Notes under the pieces: generated by a model
Seen by the model: the letters and a program-made list of their open reading frames with translations, nothing else
What the model was told of the DNA's origin: nothing
Databases searched by the model: none
From: JAPLCX01 sp964460305
GTDB lineage: Bacteria > Auribacterota > Tritonobacteria > UBA1439
Assembly (NCBI GenBank): GCA_964460305.1
Contig: CAYWRA010000011.1
Location: forward strand, 1 to 41,418
Direction of reading: 5' to 3'
Length of the DNA stretch: 41,418 bases
Shown here: positions 25,591-34,863 of the stretch, piece by piece
Numbering within the stretch: the stretch's first letter is position 1
How the letters are laid out: every line of letters starts with the position of its first letter
Position numbers and translations under genes: made by a program

Positions 25591-27345
25591 TCAACCACAA
25601 GAGCGACGACCGGCTCTCCAAAGCACACATGAGAATACCATTGCGACCGCCGAGATAACGCAGCCCCCGATAAAACACCGCGGCTTATAGTAAATGCATA
25701 CCACTCGATCGGTTCCCTCGACGGGGACCGCAATAAGCCCATCTTTAGAATGCAGGGGTCTTCCATCGGTGCATCTCCAACCGGCTTCGTATCTCTGATT
25801 TATAATCGCCGTATCATGTTTGCGAACGCTAACCGAATAGCTCAGTAGGTTTGGGCTCCATGATGAGAGCTCAACGGTTCCCTCTCCCCGATCAAGCCAC
25901 ACTTCACCCTTGTACGTCGCGTCGCCGTGTGCCCGAAGATCTGCCGGCGGGAGATCGAGACCGTCGACGTTATCAATCAACCCTTTGTTGTCGAGGAAAC
26001 AGACAAAAGAGATGGCCCCCTGTCGCCGCTCATAAACAAGACGGGTCTGGCTGAACGGTTGCCGCATATCGTTAGTAGGAAACGATCTCTTGGCAAAGCA
26101 GCCATAAATTGGCAAAGAGACCATAAGTAGATCCGCCACCACGCATACCGCCACTACCCCACAAAGCACATTGCCCCATCGGCGCTTCCCCTTGCCACGC
26201 GCGCGGATGTACATCTCTAATCGCGACACCGCGATGGCGCTCAGGATCGCAACGGAGAAGACAAGCATCACCCGGAATCGGCACGCATCATGTAGAGATG
26301 CAAAGGGCGGCACCTCGTGTAGCCAATGCCAGGGGCTTAAAGCGCCGTAATCGCCGAACATGAGGCCCCCGAATAAAAGAAGGATCATGAAAAAAGGGAA
26401 TGCCTTTCTCGGAGCAAGCAACGGCGCGGCGAGTGCAGCAAGGAGGGGTACAATCCCCATGTAGGCGCCGTATTCCCACCATCCCAGCCATGCGCCCGCA
26501 AAATCGGCAGGGCGCACTTGATCCCGGCCGAATAACATCCTGGGAACCGCCGCCCATGGTAGGACCGGTTCCCTCCAGAACGTGCTTCTCCTGTACCTGG
26601 AGAGGAACTCGACCATCGGGAGAAACTTGACGCCGCTCATGCAGAGGCCTAGGATCGTTACCAGAAAAAACGCGGCGATGGGACGCAACTCACGGCGCGC
26701 GACGGATTCCAGAAGCGCGTAACAGCAGAGAAACAGGATCGCATAGGGGACAGGGTAGGATCCCCCCTCCAACACCATCAGGGTGAGAACTATCGCGCCG
26801 CACGCGCAGAAACGGAAATCCTCGAAGCCTCTATGCGAAAACAGCAGCAGCCACGGAAGATAGGCAAACGGCATGAACTCCACATGCCATTGAGACATGT
26901 AGAGCGGATACCAACTGCTGAAAAGGAACACACACGCAAGCAGATACGGCGAAAAAACCCCGGGAGAGAGCCGTCTCCCCAACATATACCCCCCCCAGAG
27001 GCCGATCCACAGCATGAGGAGTATGCGTAGCATAAGTCCCGTCTCAGGTCCGAAAAGGATCGTGAAAATGAACGATGGAGAAAGAAAAGTCGAAAACGGG
27101 TATGCCAGGGAGGGTACGCCGCCAGAGGCCCATGGGTTCCAGAAAGGGAATTGGTGATAAGTAAAGATGGTGCGGAGCGGCACGGCATTGACGGAGAATG
27201 CCTGCTGCCATATGTCCATCTCGACGCCCCTCGATTGGAAAAGGACCGTCGCGATGAGACAGAAGGCGGTTGCGATCACAGCAATGATGACAAGTGGGAC
27301 TACTCTATGACCCTTCTCGCCCATGCTGCCATCCATTTTGCACAT
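25591..27345 (-). CDS. YfhO-like polytopic membrane protein
   Basis: A 584-residue protein with about eleven membrane helices. FPFWNPWASGGVPSLAYPFS after the first helix matches the PLWNPYLFCGAP segment of the larger YfhO protein at 36392-38815. SFRVMLVFSV-type central helices and a C-terminal extracytoplasmic beta domain (YSVSVRKHDTAIINQRYEAG, then VVCIYYKPRCF) also correspond. YfhO proteins are linked to glycosylation of teichoic acid or other surface polymers and are distant relatives of GT-C enzymes. The exact reaction here is unknown. It starts 12 bp after the upstream gene's stop. Confidence 0.72.
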   Translation of the reverse strand: MCKMDGSMGEKGHRVVPLVIIAVIATAFCLIATVLFQSRGVEMDIWQQAFSVNAVPLRTIFTYHQFPFWNPWASGGVPSLAYPFSTFLSPSFIFTILFGPETGLMLRILLMLWIGLWGGYMLGRRLSPGVFSPYLLACVFLFSSWYPLYMSQWHVEFMPFAYLPWLLLFSHRGFEDFRFCACGAIVLTLMVLEGGSYPVPYAILFLCCYALLESVARRELRPIAAFFLVTILGLCMSGVKFLPMVEFLSRYRRSTFWREPVLPWAAVPRMLFGRDQVRPADFAGAWLGWWEYGAYMGIVPLLAALAAPLLAPRKAFPFFMILLLFGGLMFGDYGALSPWHWLHEVPPFASLHDACRFRVMLVFSVAILSAIAVSRLEMYIRARGKGKRRWGNVLCGVVAVCVVADLLMVSLPIYGCFAKRSFPTNDMRQPFSQTRLVYERRQGAISFVCFLDNKGLIDNVDGLDLPPADLRAHGDATYKGEVWLDRGEGTVELSSWSPNLLSYSVSVRKHDTAIINQRYEAGWRCTDGRPLHSKDGLIAVPVEGTDRVVCIYYKPRCFIGGCVISAVAMVFSCVLWRAGRRSCG

Positions 27346-27357
27346 AAAATCACACTC

Positions 27358-29328
27358 TCAATCTGGTTGGTCGCCGCGATTCCCAGCAATCCTCGAGGAT
27401 GTCCACTCCCTATCCTGCTCCGCGATATCATGATATCCCATCCGCTCCAGGATATCAGCCCTCTTCAGATAGAGTTCCGGGCCCCCGTGGGACTCCTTGA
27501 TCCTATCCGAGATATCGCACAGTTCCATAAACGCGCTACAGCGACCTTGGAGTTCGCCGTCGTTCCGGCGCGCCGCAAGGGCGCGGATGTTGATCTCCAA
27601 CGCCTTCCGGCAAGCCCCTTGCCGAACGTAAATTCCCGCTAGATCGTGGAGCACATAGGGTTGCAGCGGATCCATGCGGAGCGATCGTTCGAAATAGCTG
27701 ACGGCCATGCTTTCGTCATCGACAGTGTCGTAGCTGTGGCCGATCACCGCATACCTATATGCGCTCTCCTCCGTTCTATAGGTGCGAAACAGAAAAAACA
27801 TAGCACACGCTATCAAGATGCACACCCACAGGAAAATAAAATCCGTTAATGTAGAAGAAGATCGTTCCACCATCGTTACTATTTTTTCCCGGGTGACAAG
27901 TAGCAAAGTGATACCCGCGCCCATAAACACAGCCAATGCCACAAGGCTTACCCCCCTAGGGCATCCCATCAGGGTGAGCCAATTCGGCCGCACATTGCCC
28001 CGCAGGAAGGATGGCAATAAAAACTCCCTCACGGGATTCCAGAGGTGCTCATGGGCGGATGCACCTGCTGCTGTGGCGACAAAATGCAGGAGCACCGAAT
28101 AAACGACAAGGATGCCAAGGACGATCCCATAACCCTTCCGCTCTCTTGTCATAAGCGAGGCGATCGGCGGGATGAAAAATGGAATCACGGGAATGAGGAA
28201 TCTCGGCCCATAACCGGCGCCGCCTGCCCATGCGCGGTATGAAGAAATGAGGAGCATGTAAACAAGGACCATGCTTAGGCATAGCCAGAAGAGTCTCTTA
28301 CTGCTCACACCGATAGAGGTTTCCAGACCATCCGATTCAAAGTCTTTCTCCGCGAGTGAGTACAATCCCGGTATCGCCAGCAACAAAAACGGCGAGACGA
28401 AGAAGAGGCCGCGGAATGGGCTCACAAGCAACATCAGAAACGGTACAAGCTGAGGCACCTGGATGCCAAAGAGCCCTTGCGACTGCACCTGCCTTGCAAT
28501 AGGCATCGCCTCATGGGCGTAAGGGAAGCTCAAGATGTCGCCGAAGCAGGCGTAGTTGTAGAGGAGGACGAAAAATACGCCCGGGACGCACCCGATGGTA
28601 AAAATGAGGACATCCAAGGGGCGCCGGATAGAAAATACGGTAAAAAGGAAAAGCAGTCCTAGTATGAGCAGCACCTGGTAGTCAGCCGCAACGGCAAGGC
28701 CGCCGAAGAGACCTGCATAGAAGAGCAGAGACGGGGAGCCGGTGAAACGGAGACAGGGCGACATGTTGCAATCCAGGCTTCTTCTCCATCTTAACAACGT
28801 GAGGAAACAGCAGAAAAGGAACACGGCAGCAAGCTGGTGCCCCACGAACTGCGTGCTATACGGGAACGCCATGGTGCCAAGAGAATATCCGATGACGATC
28901 AGATCGGCGTACCATTCCGAGGGAACGAACCTGCATAGGAACGCATGCATTAGGAGGACCATGAGCACGCTCGGTAGCGCAATCACGAACACCTGAACCA
29001 GATAAAGATACACCCAGTCGGGTAGGGCGTAAAGCCGTCCGATCGTATGCCCGGCGCACCAGCAAACGGGAACGGCCAGGAACGACGTCGCGGGCGCCTT
29101 CCCGCTGTAGTAGTGGCCCTGAAAATACGCCGCGTCGATCCCCCCGCCGTAATACTTCTCTATGGCAAAGCTTTTATCGAGCACAAGGCTCTTGGTGAGA
29201 TAAAATCTCACGCTCACGTTCGTACCGAAATACTCTTGCGCAGGGGGGGGCACAAAATACGCGTATGCGACAAAAACAACGCACACGAGCGCCGCGCAAT
29301 GCAGGATGCGTCTGGATCTGGTATCCAT
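27358..29328 (-). CDS. GT-C-like membrane protein with C-terminal TPR region
   Basis: A 656-residue protein. The first ~530 residues have about eleven membrane helices. A first large loop (EYFGTNVSVRFYLTKSLVLD, then YFQGHYYSGKAP) is like GT-C proteins of the type found in bacterial glycosylation loci. After the last helix (FIFLWVCILIACAMFFLF) the soluble tail has TPR-like units: SYDTVDDESMAVSYFERSLR, VLHDLAGIYVRQGACRKALE and ELYLKRADILERMGYHDIAE. The TPR tail may bind a partner or the acceptor protein. AAGGGAAAG precedes the ATG. It lies 12 bp before the YfhO-like gene, clearly in one operon. Confidence 0.72.
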   Translation of the reverse strand: MDTRSRRILHCAALVCVVFVAYAYFVPPPAQEYFGTNVSVRFYLTKSLVLDKSFAIEKYYGGGIDAAYFQGHYYSGKAPATSFLAVPVCWCAGHTIGRLYALPDWVYLYLVQVFVIALPSVLMVLLMHAFLCRFVPSEWYADLIVIGYSLGTMAFPYSTQFVGHQLAAVFLFCCFLTLLRWRRSLDCNMSPCLRFTGSPSLLFYAGLFGGLAVAADYQVLLILGLLFLFTVFSIRRPLDVLIFTIGCVPGVFFVLLYNYACFGDILSFPYAHEAMPIARQVQSQGLFGIQVPQLVPFLMLLVSPFRGLFFVSPFLLLAIPGLYSLAEKDFESDGLETSIGVSSKRLFWLCLSMVLVYMLLISSYRAWAGGAGYGPRFLIPVIPFFIPPIASLMTRERKGYGIVLGILVVYSVLLHFVATAAGASAHEHLWNPVREFLLPSFLRGNVRPNWLTLMGCPRGVSLVALAVFMGAGITLLLVTREKIVTMVERSSSTLTDFIFLWVCILIACAMFFLFRTYRTEESAYRYAVIGHSYDTVDDESMAVSYFERSLRMDPLQPYVLHDLAGIYVRQGACRKALEINIRALAARRNDGELQGRCSAFMELCDISDRIKESHGGPELYLKRADILERMGYHDIAEQDREWTSSRIAGNRGDQPD

Positions 29329-29510
29329 GCTTTCCCTTATTCTTTTAGGCTGATCTAGTCACCAAGGCTAAATCCCAAATTTCAATCACATGATTTGTAT
29401 TTCGTCGTTCGTATTTCGGGACTCGTATCTCGTACTTCGTGCTTCACCCTCACCCTGCCCTCTCTATCTGAGGAAGAGGGGAAGGGAGCGGGTGCGCCGC
29501 GAGATACGAA

Positions 29511-29556
29511 ATACGCTCCACGCCGTCACGCCCTACGCCGATACGCATTATCCCCG
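29511..29556 (+). repeat. Dispersed GC-rich repeat, family B, shortened copy
   Basis: Contains CACGCCGTCACGCCCTACGC and CGATACGCATTATCCCCGCT, matching the middle block of the other copies without the CAAGCTGCG and GGGGCCCC ends. It lies just before the stop of the next gene. The rest of the 29329-29556 spacer is low-complexity (TATTTCGTCGTTCGTATTTC, CTCTATCTGAGGAAGAGG) and holds no gene. Confidence 0.65.
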
Positions 29557-31470
29557 CTACCCCATTCTCAATCGCCGGCCCATCACAATAAAGAAGATCG
29601 CGATGTACAGCAGATTGATCGTGAAGACATTGACGTACGAGTTGCCCTTGAATTTGTAGTCCTTCGGCATTATGGTAAGCCATACACTGTCGAGCCATCC
29701 CCTCCGCTCCCCGTATTCAACGCCATAATCGACCCCGTCAATGCGGCACCGCGTCACCGCCATCTTCTCCTCAAGCATGTGACCGTATGTGTCCCAATCC
29801 CTACCCTGCCCGATCAGGCGCGCCGTAATGGCATTGATTCCCCGTATCGAACAGAGCTGATTAACTACAGTAACCTTGAACCCATTTTGTCGCAACGTCT
29901 CATAGGAGAGGGGGTATGAGATCCCCCACCAGAAGCTGTAGAGTTTATTGCCGTCGCCCCTGAACGGTCCGATCAATCGGTCTCCTGTCTTAATACTGAA
30001 ATAGGTATCTCCCGAGAAGCGGACTGCATCGCCAGGTTTCAAACCGGTGAACGTCAGATCGTATTCTCCCGTAGTTCCGTACCATCCCAATGTCGAAGGC
30101 GGTTGGAGCACGATATTGCTGATATCCACCTCCGAAAGCCCACCCCTGGATATAGAGAATGGATTCCCAGTGAACTGGGTACTGAAGAAACCAAGCCCCC
30201 AGAACAGTAACAGCCCCACCCATATCAGCCTCCTGGCCGGGGCATCATATTCTGCCATTTTCCGATCTTCAACGCCATCATTGCCACCGCCTGGGCGATA
30301 CGCATACGCGAACACAAATGACGCCGCGAGATAGAGCCATCCCCAAAAATACAGCGAAACCGGGGATCTCCATGCTTCCCAGCAAACCAGTGAATTCTGG
30401 CTTATGGAAAGAAAGCCGAGCCCTTTTAAGAGGCAATAGCTCCCGTTCATCTCCGGATCGAGCAGATAGAAAAATGCAAGGATGAGCGCATACGACGCGT
30501 TGGCGAAGATCATCGCAGACACTCTTCTGAACAGGACGAGGAAAGGGATGACAAACAAGAAATATTGGGGGCTGTTCCTCGGGCTCAACAGCAAGAGGAG
30601 CGCCAGATAGAGGCCCAAGCCGTGGAAGAGCGATACCCTTTTCAAATAAATAAGCATTCCCGCCACCAAAAGCACACCGATGACGATCAACAGAATCCCA
30701 CTGTCCATCATCGCCATCAATCGCCCGGCGCACCATCTCAATGCTTCCGCAGCATCTCCGCTTTCCGCAATCCGGCAGAGGCCAAAACGGTTAAGACTTT
30801 TGTAACCAAGCGCCCCCATAAACGCCACGCGCCAACCCATCCGGTAAATCCACGGTATCTCGGGAAGAAAGAAAAACAATGCACAACTCAGGTAAAAGCA
30901 TGCCTTCTCTCGCATTGTGGTTCGTCTATCACAGATGAATAGCGGGAGCAGGAGTGCAGGAAAAGATTTCGCGCTTACCGCGAGAGCCCAACAGACGCCA
31001 GCCTGGACCTTTGGAACATATCCCTTGCACCGATACAAGCCCAGGCCTGCCATCATGAGAAACAGAGCGAGCGATTCATATTGGACATGGTAGTGTATGT
31101 TAAAAACGGCAACGGGATTAAAAGCGAGGCACGCGAACCACCACCGTGAGGCGGACATGCGGTCTCCCGAATGTAATCTCACCACAAGATAAGAGCATGC
31201 GACCCAGCAGAACGCGTTGATCAATTTAATAGCATTCACAAAGGGGATGCGGAGCACACATGACATGAGGTGTGGTATTGCAACCGCGGTGAAGGAGGCA
31301 CTGTAGTAATTAAAGAACCCCCTGCACAAGCCAAAGGCGTATTGACTGTAAGCGCTGAAATAACAGCTCCCGTCAACGCCGAAACAATTGTGGAATGCCA
31401 AAACGGAATGGAAGAAGACAGCTCCCCAGACAAAGGGTTTGAGGAAAGAATCACTTTCCTGTGGCTCCAT
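29557..31470 (-). CDS. Large polytopic membrane protein, mannosyltransferase/GT-C-like
   Basis: A 637-residue protein with about ten helices in the first 440 residues, then an extracytoplasmic domain (about 450-610; FSISRGGLSEVDISNIVLQ, GLKPGDAVRFSGDTYFSIKT) and a final helix (VFTINLLYIAIFFIVMG). Early CFGVDGSCYFSAYSQYAFG and HVQYESLALFLMM with SAKSFPALLLPLFI recall GT-C/GT87-type enzymes that use polyprenyl-linked sugars. The beta-rich domain is unidentified. ATG 31470 follows AGAAGAGGA by about 9 nt; an in-frame TTG at 31497 is rejected. It lies 47 bp downstream of the next GT-C-like gene on the same strand. Confidence 0.66.
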   Translation of the reverse strand: MEPQESDSFLKPFVWGAVFFHSVLAFHNCFGVDGSCYFSAYSQYAFGLCRGFFNYYSASFTAVAIPHLMSCVLRIPFVNAIKLINAFCWVACSYLVVRLHSGDRMSASRWWFACLAFNPVAVFNIHYHVQYESLALFLMMAGLGLYRCKGYVPKVQAGVCWALAVSAKSFPALLLPLFICDRRTTMREKACFYLSCALFFFLPEIPWIYRMGWRVAFMGALGYKSLNRFGLCRIAESGDAAEALRWCAGRLMAMMDSGILLIVIGVLLVAGMLIYLKRVSLFHGLGLYLALLLLLSPRNSPQYFLFVIPFLVLFRRVSAMIFANASYALILAFFYLLDPEMNGSYCLLKGLGFLSISQNSLVCWEAWRSPVSLYFWGWLYLAASFVFAYAYRPGGGNDGVEDRKMAEYDAPARRLIWVGLLLFWGLGFFSTQFTGNPFSISRGGLSEVDISNIVLQPPSTLGWYGTTGEYDLTFTGLKPGDAVRFSGDTYFSIKTGDRLIGPFRGDGNKLYSFWWGISYPLSYETLRQNGFKVTVVNQLCSIRGINAITARLIGQGRDWDTYGHMLEEKMAVTRCRIDGVDYGVEYGERRGWLDSVWLTIMPKDYKFKGNSYVNVFTINLLYIAIFFIVMGRRLRMG

Positions 31471-31517
31471 GGCGCGACATCCTCTTCTCCATGACAAGGC
31501 ATTTCACCGATTATGAT

Positions 31518-33119
31518 CTATCTTTTTCTAAAAATGATAAAATCTTCAATCCCCTTCTCAAACGAGTAATTATCCGCGAGGAACTTCTCTATTTCTGGAT
31601 ATCTTCCGAGCCTCCCTAGCGAGTCCTCATACGTACCGGTCGCCCACCAAGCAGGGTCGTTGCGCACGACGAGAATACGCGTCGGCCTGGCCCGCGTCAG
31701 GTCCGCGAGGAGTTCGTCACCGAAGCGCGCCGGCGTCCAGTTGCAGAGGAAGGGAAAGTTATGGATGAATCGGGACGCGCTCTTCCTGTCCGCAAGATAG
31801 TACACCAATGTCTCACATCCCCATATGAATATCGGCTCGCCCGGCCCCGTGTTATCCTTGACGTATTTCGCCACAACCATGTCCGCTGGAAAAGAGAAAT
31901 CGTCGGAGGAGAATCTTGCGTTCATGTAATAATCATTCAGATCATTCCCCTTCAGCAACCGGTCCGCGAGCGCGCACGCGCTGTCCTTATACACCCCGAT
32001 ACAATACAGATTGTACCGGCTGTTTACCGTAAAAAGCGGTATCGCTACGGCGAGTACCAGGACCAGCGCCGCCATACCCCTCAAGGGCTTCGCGCAATTT
32101 TTCCTGAAAGGGAACGCCAACACGGATGCAGCGCCTATCGATAAAGGCGCGGCAAGGGGGGCAAAATGGTAGATATAGAACTTGTTTTGGATGTACAAAT
32201 TCACCAGCGCCGCAAGCGCCCAGAGGGCGATAATGTTGGTCCGGAGACCGGGGGATCCCGTCCTCGCCGCACATACATAGCCGGCCAGCGCTAGGATCGC
32301 GAGACTCACAAAGCTGAAATGCGAGTTAAAAACGTTGCCGAGATGTAGCCAACCCATCACCGTGTGCGGCTGTGCCCCGACACGACCGTATCCCATCGTC
32401 CACGTCAATTCGGTATAAAGAAACTCTCCCCACGCGCCTGCCAGGTAGAGATATAGCGCGTACCCCGCCGCCACCAGCGTGAATCCCGCCGCCATGGAGA
32501 CGATCCCTCCCCACGCCTCCGCGTTCCTCCCCTTCCCCGCCAACAAAACCGCCATGCAAATAGGCAGCATTATGCCCATCGGGTATCTGAAATAAAAGAC
32601 CAAGCCGAGAAGCACCCCTTCTACGAATGAAAGAAAATAGACCCCTCGCCGATCCAGCGAGCACATCAGCAGGAGGACGACGAGCGACATCGGAAGATTG
32701 AGAAAATCATCAGGCTGTGCAGTGTTCCACCATCCCCTGCTCGCATAGGCCAGTAGATAGAGGAGACCGGCCGCTAGGGCGGCGCCGTTGCTCTTCGCCA
32801 TACGCCTGGCGATCCAGAAAAGCGCCACCGCCGTTCCAACCTGCCAGAAGAGATCAAGCCACCGTATGGCATATGCGGAATAACCGAACAGGATCTCGCT
32901 TAGCGCATACACGTAATAGATCGCTGGAGGTTTGGTATCCCAAAAATCCCCGAAGGGGACGGCCCCTCCGCGCACGAGATGCCCGGCGTAGGCGAACATC
33001 CCCTGGTCCCTGCCGGGCGGGTAGAGGAGGGTCGGCGCCAAAATGACAAAAGCTAGAACTCCTAACGCGACCAGATACAGACACAATATCCAACCTGAGT
33101 GTGATTCGGTCTTATTCAT
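31518..33119 (-). CDS. Glycosyltransferase family 39-like (PMT_2 type) membrane protein
   Basis: A 533-residue protein with the GT39/PMT_2 layout: a first loop with PPGRDQGMFAYAGHLVRGG and DFWDTKPPAIYYVYAL, ten or so helices, and a soluble C-terminal domain (about 400-533; EPIFIWGCETLVYYLADRKS). Such enzymes attach a sugar from a polyprenyl phosphate carrier at the periplasmic face. The Arg-Asp-Gln motif fits the catalytic acidic loop. It is the first gene of the seven-gene minus-strand run. ATG 33119 is preferred; an in-frame GTG at 33134 is the alternative, and neither has a strong ribosome site. Confidence 0.8.
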   Translation of the reverse strand: MNKTESHSGWILCLYLVALGVLAFVILAPTLLYPPGRDQGMFAYAGHLVRGGAVPFGDFWDTKPPAIYYVYALSEILFGYSAYAIRWLDLFWQVGTAVALFWIARRMAKSNGAALAAGLLYLLAYASRGWWNTAQPDDFLNLPMSLVVLLLMCSLDRRGVYFLSFVEGVLLGLVFYFRYPMGIMLPICMAVLLAGKGRNAEAWGGIVSMAAGFTLVAAGYALYLYLAGAWGEFLYTELTWTMGYGRVGAQPHTVMGWLHLGNVFNSHFSFVSLAILALAGYVCAARTGSPGLRTNIIALWALAALVNLYIQNKFYIYHFAPLAAPLSIGAASVLAFPFRKNCAKPLRGMAALVLVLAVAIPLFTVNSRYNLYCIGVYKDSACALADRLLKGNDLNDYYMNARFSSDDFSFPADMVVAKYVKDNTGPGEPIFIWGCETLVYYLADRKSASRFIHNFPFLCNWTPARFGDELLADLTRARPTRILVVRNDPAWWATGTYEDSLGRLGRYPEIEKFLADNYSFEKGIEDFIIFRKR

Positions 33120-33145
33120 GGCAATGTTTTTCACTCGCGCAGGCG

Positions 33146-33174
33146 TGTTTGAATACAGAATATTCTGTTATAAT
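33146..33174 (+). promoter_or_regulatory. Candidate divergent promoter with operator-like palindrome
   Basis: In the 129-bp AT-rich space between two divergent glycosyltransferase genes, TATAAT (33169-33174) is a perfect -10 box for the plus-strand pair. The -35 is weak (TGTTTG at 33146-33151, 17-nt spacing). The perfect 14-bp palindrome ACAGAATATTCTGT (33155-33168) lies exactly in the spacer, where a repressor would block polymerase. On the minus strand TTGACT at 33189-33184 may serve the opposite operon. Confidence 0.5.
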
Positions 33175-33248
33175 CTACGGCCAAGTCAATTATAATAATA
33201 CTACATAGTATCTCTACCCAGGAATCCAAAACCAACCGGAACCGACTC

Positions 33249-34841
33249 TTGCATTCACAACAAACGTTGCGCACAGACTGCAATCCTGCGTACAGAGCGC
33301 TGAGAGACCAGGTTTTGATCACGGCGATACTCTTCATCGCGGCCTTCGCTCGATTATTTCACCTGGGGGGCTACCTACCTGGCTGCTCCTCCGACGAGGC
33401 CTCTATCGCCTATGACGCCTACTCTATCCTGCTTACAGGCAAAGACCACTATGGTGCGACCTTTCCCATCTATGCACAGGGGTTCAACACATGGGCCGCC
33501 AATCTTCACTGTTATACGGTGGTCCCCTCTGTCGCGTTATTCGGGCTGAACGAATTTGCAGCTCGATTACCCGCCGCATTTTTGGGGATTTTACTGGTGG
33601 CGCTTACATATCTTGTGGTCAAGCGGCGTCTCAACCCTTCTGCAGCACTCTGGGCGGCTATGCTCCTCGCCATTGCCCCGTGGCATGTTCACCTCAGCAG
33701 GAACTGCACCGAAATTTCACTCGAACCCTTCTTCCTCATGCTGTCCCTCTATCTTTTTTTTGTGGGTATCGAGCAAAATAGCTTATTCCTCCCACTCAGT
33801 GCGGCATCATTTGCGCTGGCCTTCTATACATATTTTCCCTCCCGTATTTTTGTGCCCCTCACGGCAATCGGCGCACTTCTAATTTATAGAAAGGATCTCT
33901 CACGGCACAAACGGGCCTTGTGCGCGGCCATCGCCATTGCCTCCGTCATCCTCCTACCCACGATCATTTTTATGATTCGCGACCCCCAACACTTCTTCCT
34001 CCGGTACCACCAGATCGAGCTTGCAGGCAAAGGAAAATCCACTACGGACGTACTTCTCCTTTTTTTCAAGAACTATCTCACCCACCTATCTCCCAGGTTT
34101 CTTTTCTTAAAAGGAGATGCCAATCTGCGGAACGCTCCCCGGGGATTCGGCCAGCTTTATCTGTTCGAACTCCCTCTGGTCGTCACCGGTATCATCGTCT
34201 GCATCCGCTCATGGAAAAACCCTGACGCGCGTTTCCTTATCTTTTGGCTTCTAACATACCCAATTCCCGCAAGCCTCACCACGGAAGGCATACCTCACGC
34301 CACACGGACAGTGACCGCCATCCCCCTCTTCCAGATACTCTCCGCAATAGGAATTCAATGCCTGCAGGCGCGGGTAAGGAGGCTAGAAGGGAAAAAGCAC
34401 CGGCTCGGCTGCGTGGGGTTATGCCTCTTCCTTGCATTGGCGATCGCGAATGCATGCGTTTTTTTTCACCATTACTTCTCTAGTTGGCGGATATATTCCG
34501 CCCGCTGGCTGGATTACGGCTGGAGAGAGGCGATGGAATACGCCGTGTCGCATGAGGGGCAATATGACAGGATCATCATCACCGTCCTCTCTATCGGGCC
34601 CCCGACGATGTTTCCGCCATTTTACCTCCGCTATGACCCGGGAGAGTATCAGCGTTCAAAACTTGAAAAGTCAAAATATCAATTCGTTACCCCAGAGGCT
34701 ATGGACGGGATCTTTTATACTCTAAAGGGAAAAACTCTTTACATCTTAAGGGAAGAGGAACTTCGCGGTGTGGCCCCCAAAAAAATCATTTATTTCCCCG
34801 ACGGCGGGGTGGCCTTTAAAATCATCGAAAAAATCGATTGA
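33249..34841 (+). CDS. ArnT/GT39-like membrane glycosyltransferase, paralogue 1
   Basis: A 530-residue protein with the GT-C first-loop motif CSSDEASIAYDAYSILLTGK, a LLAIAPWHVHLSRN segment typical of ArnT/PMT relatives, about eleven helices and a short soluble tail (YDRIIITVLSIGPPTMFPPF, YQRSKLEKSKYQFV). It should transfer a sugar from a polyprenyl carrier onto lipid A, glycan or protein. The next gene is a clear paralogue in tandem, 22 bp away. No ATG occurs before the first helix, so the TTG at 33249 is the likely start; another in-frame TTG lies at 33267. Confidence 0.82.
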   Translation: MHSQQTLRTDCNPAYRALRDQVLITAILFIAAFARLFHLGGYLPGCSSDEASIAYDAYSILLTGKDHYGATFPIYAQGFNTWAANLHCYTVVPSVALFGLNEFAARLPAAFLGILLVALTYLVVKRRLNPSAALWAAMLLAIAPWHVHLSRNCTEISLEPFFLMLSLYLFFVGIEQNSLFLPLSAASFALAFYTYFPSRIFVPLTAIGALLIYRKDLSRHKRALCAAIAIASVILLPTIIFMIRDPQHFFLRYHQIELAGKGKSTTDVLLLFFKNYLTHLSPRFLFLKGDANLRNAPRGFGQLYLFELPLVVTGIIVCIRSWKNPDARFLIFWLLTYPIPASLTTEGIPHATRTVTAIPLFQILSAIGIQCLQARVRRLEGKKHRLGCVGLCLFLALAIANACVFFHHYFSSWRIYSARWLDYGWREAMEYAVSHEGQYDRIIITVLSIGPPTMFPPFYLRYDPGEYQRSKLEKSKYQFVTPEAMDGIFYTLKGKTLYILREEELRGVAPKKIIYFPDGGVAFKIIEKID

Positions 34842-34863
34842 GCGACAACGAGTCACCGACACA

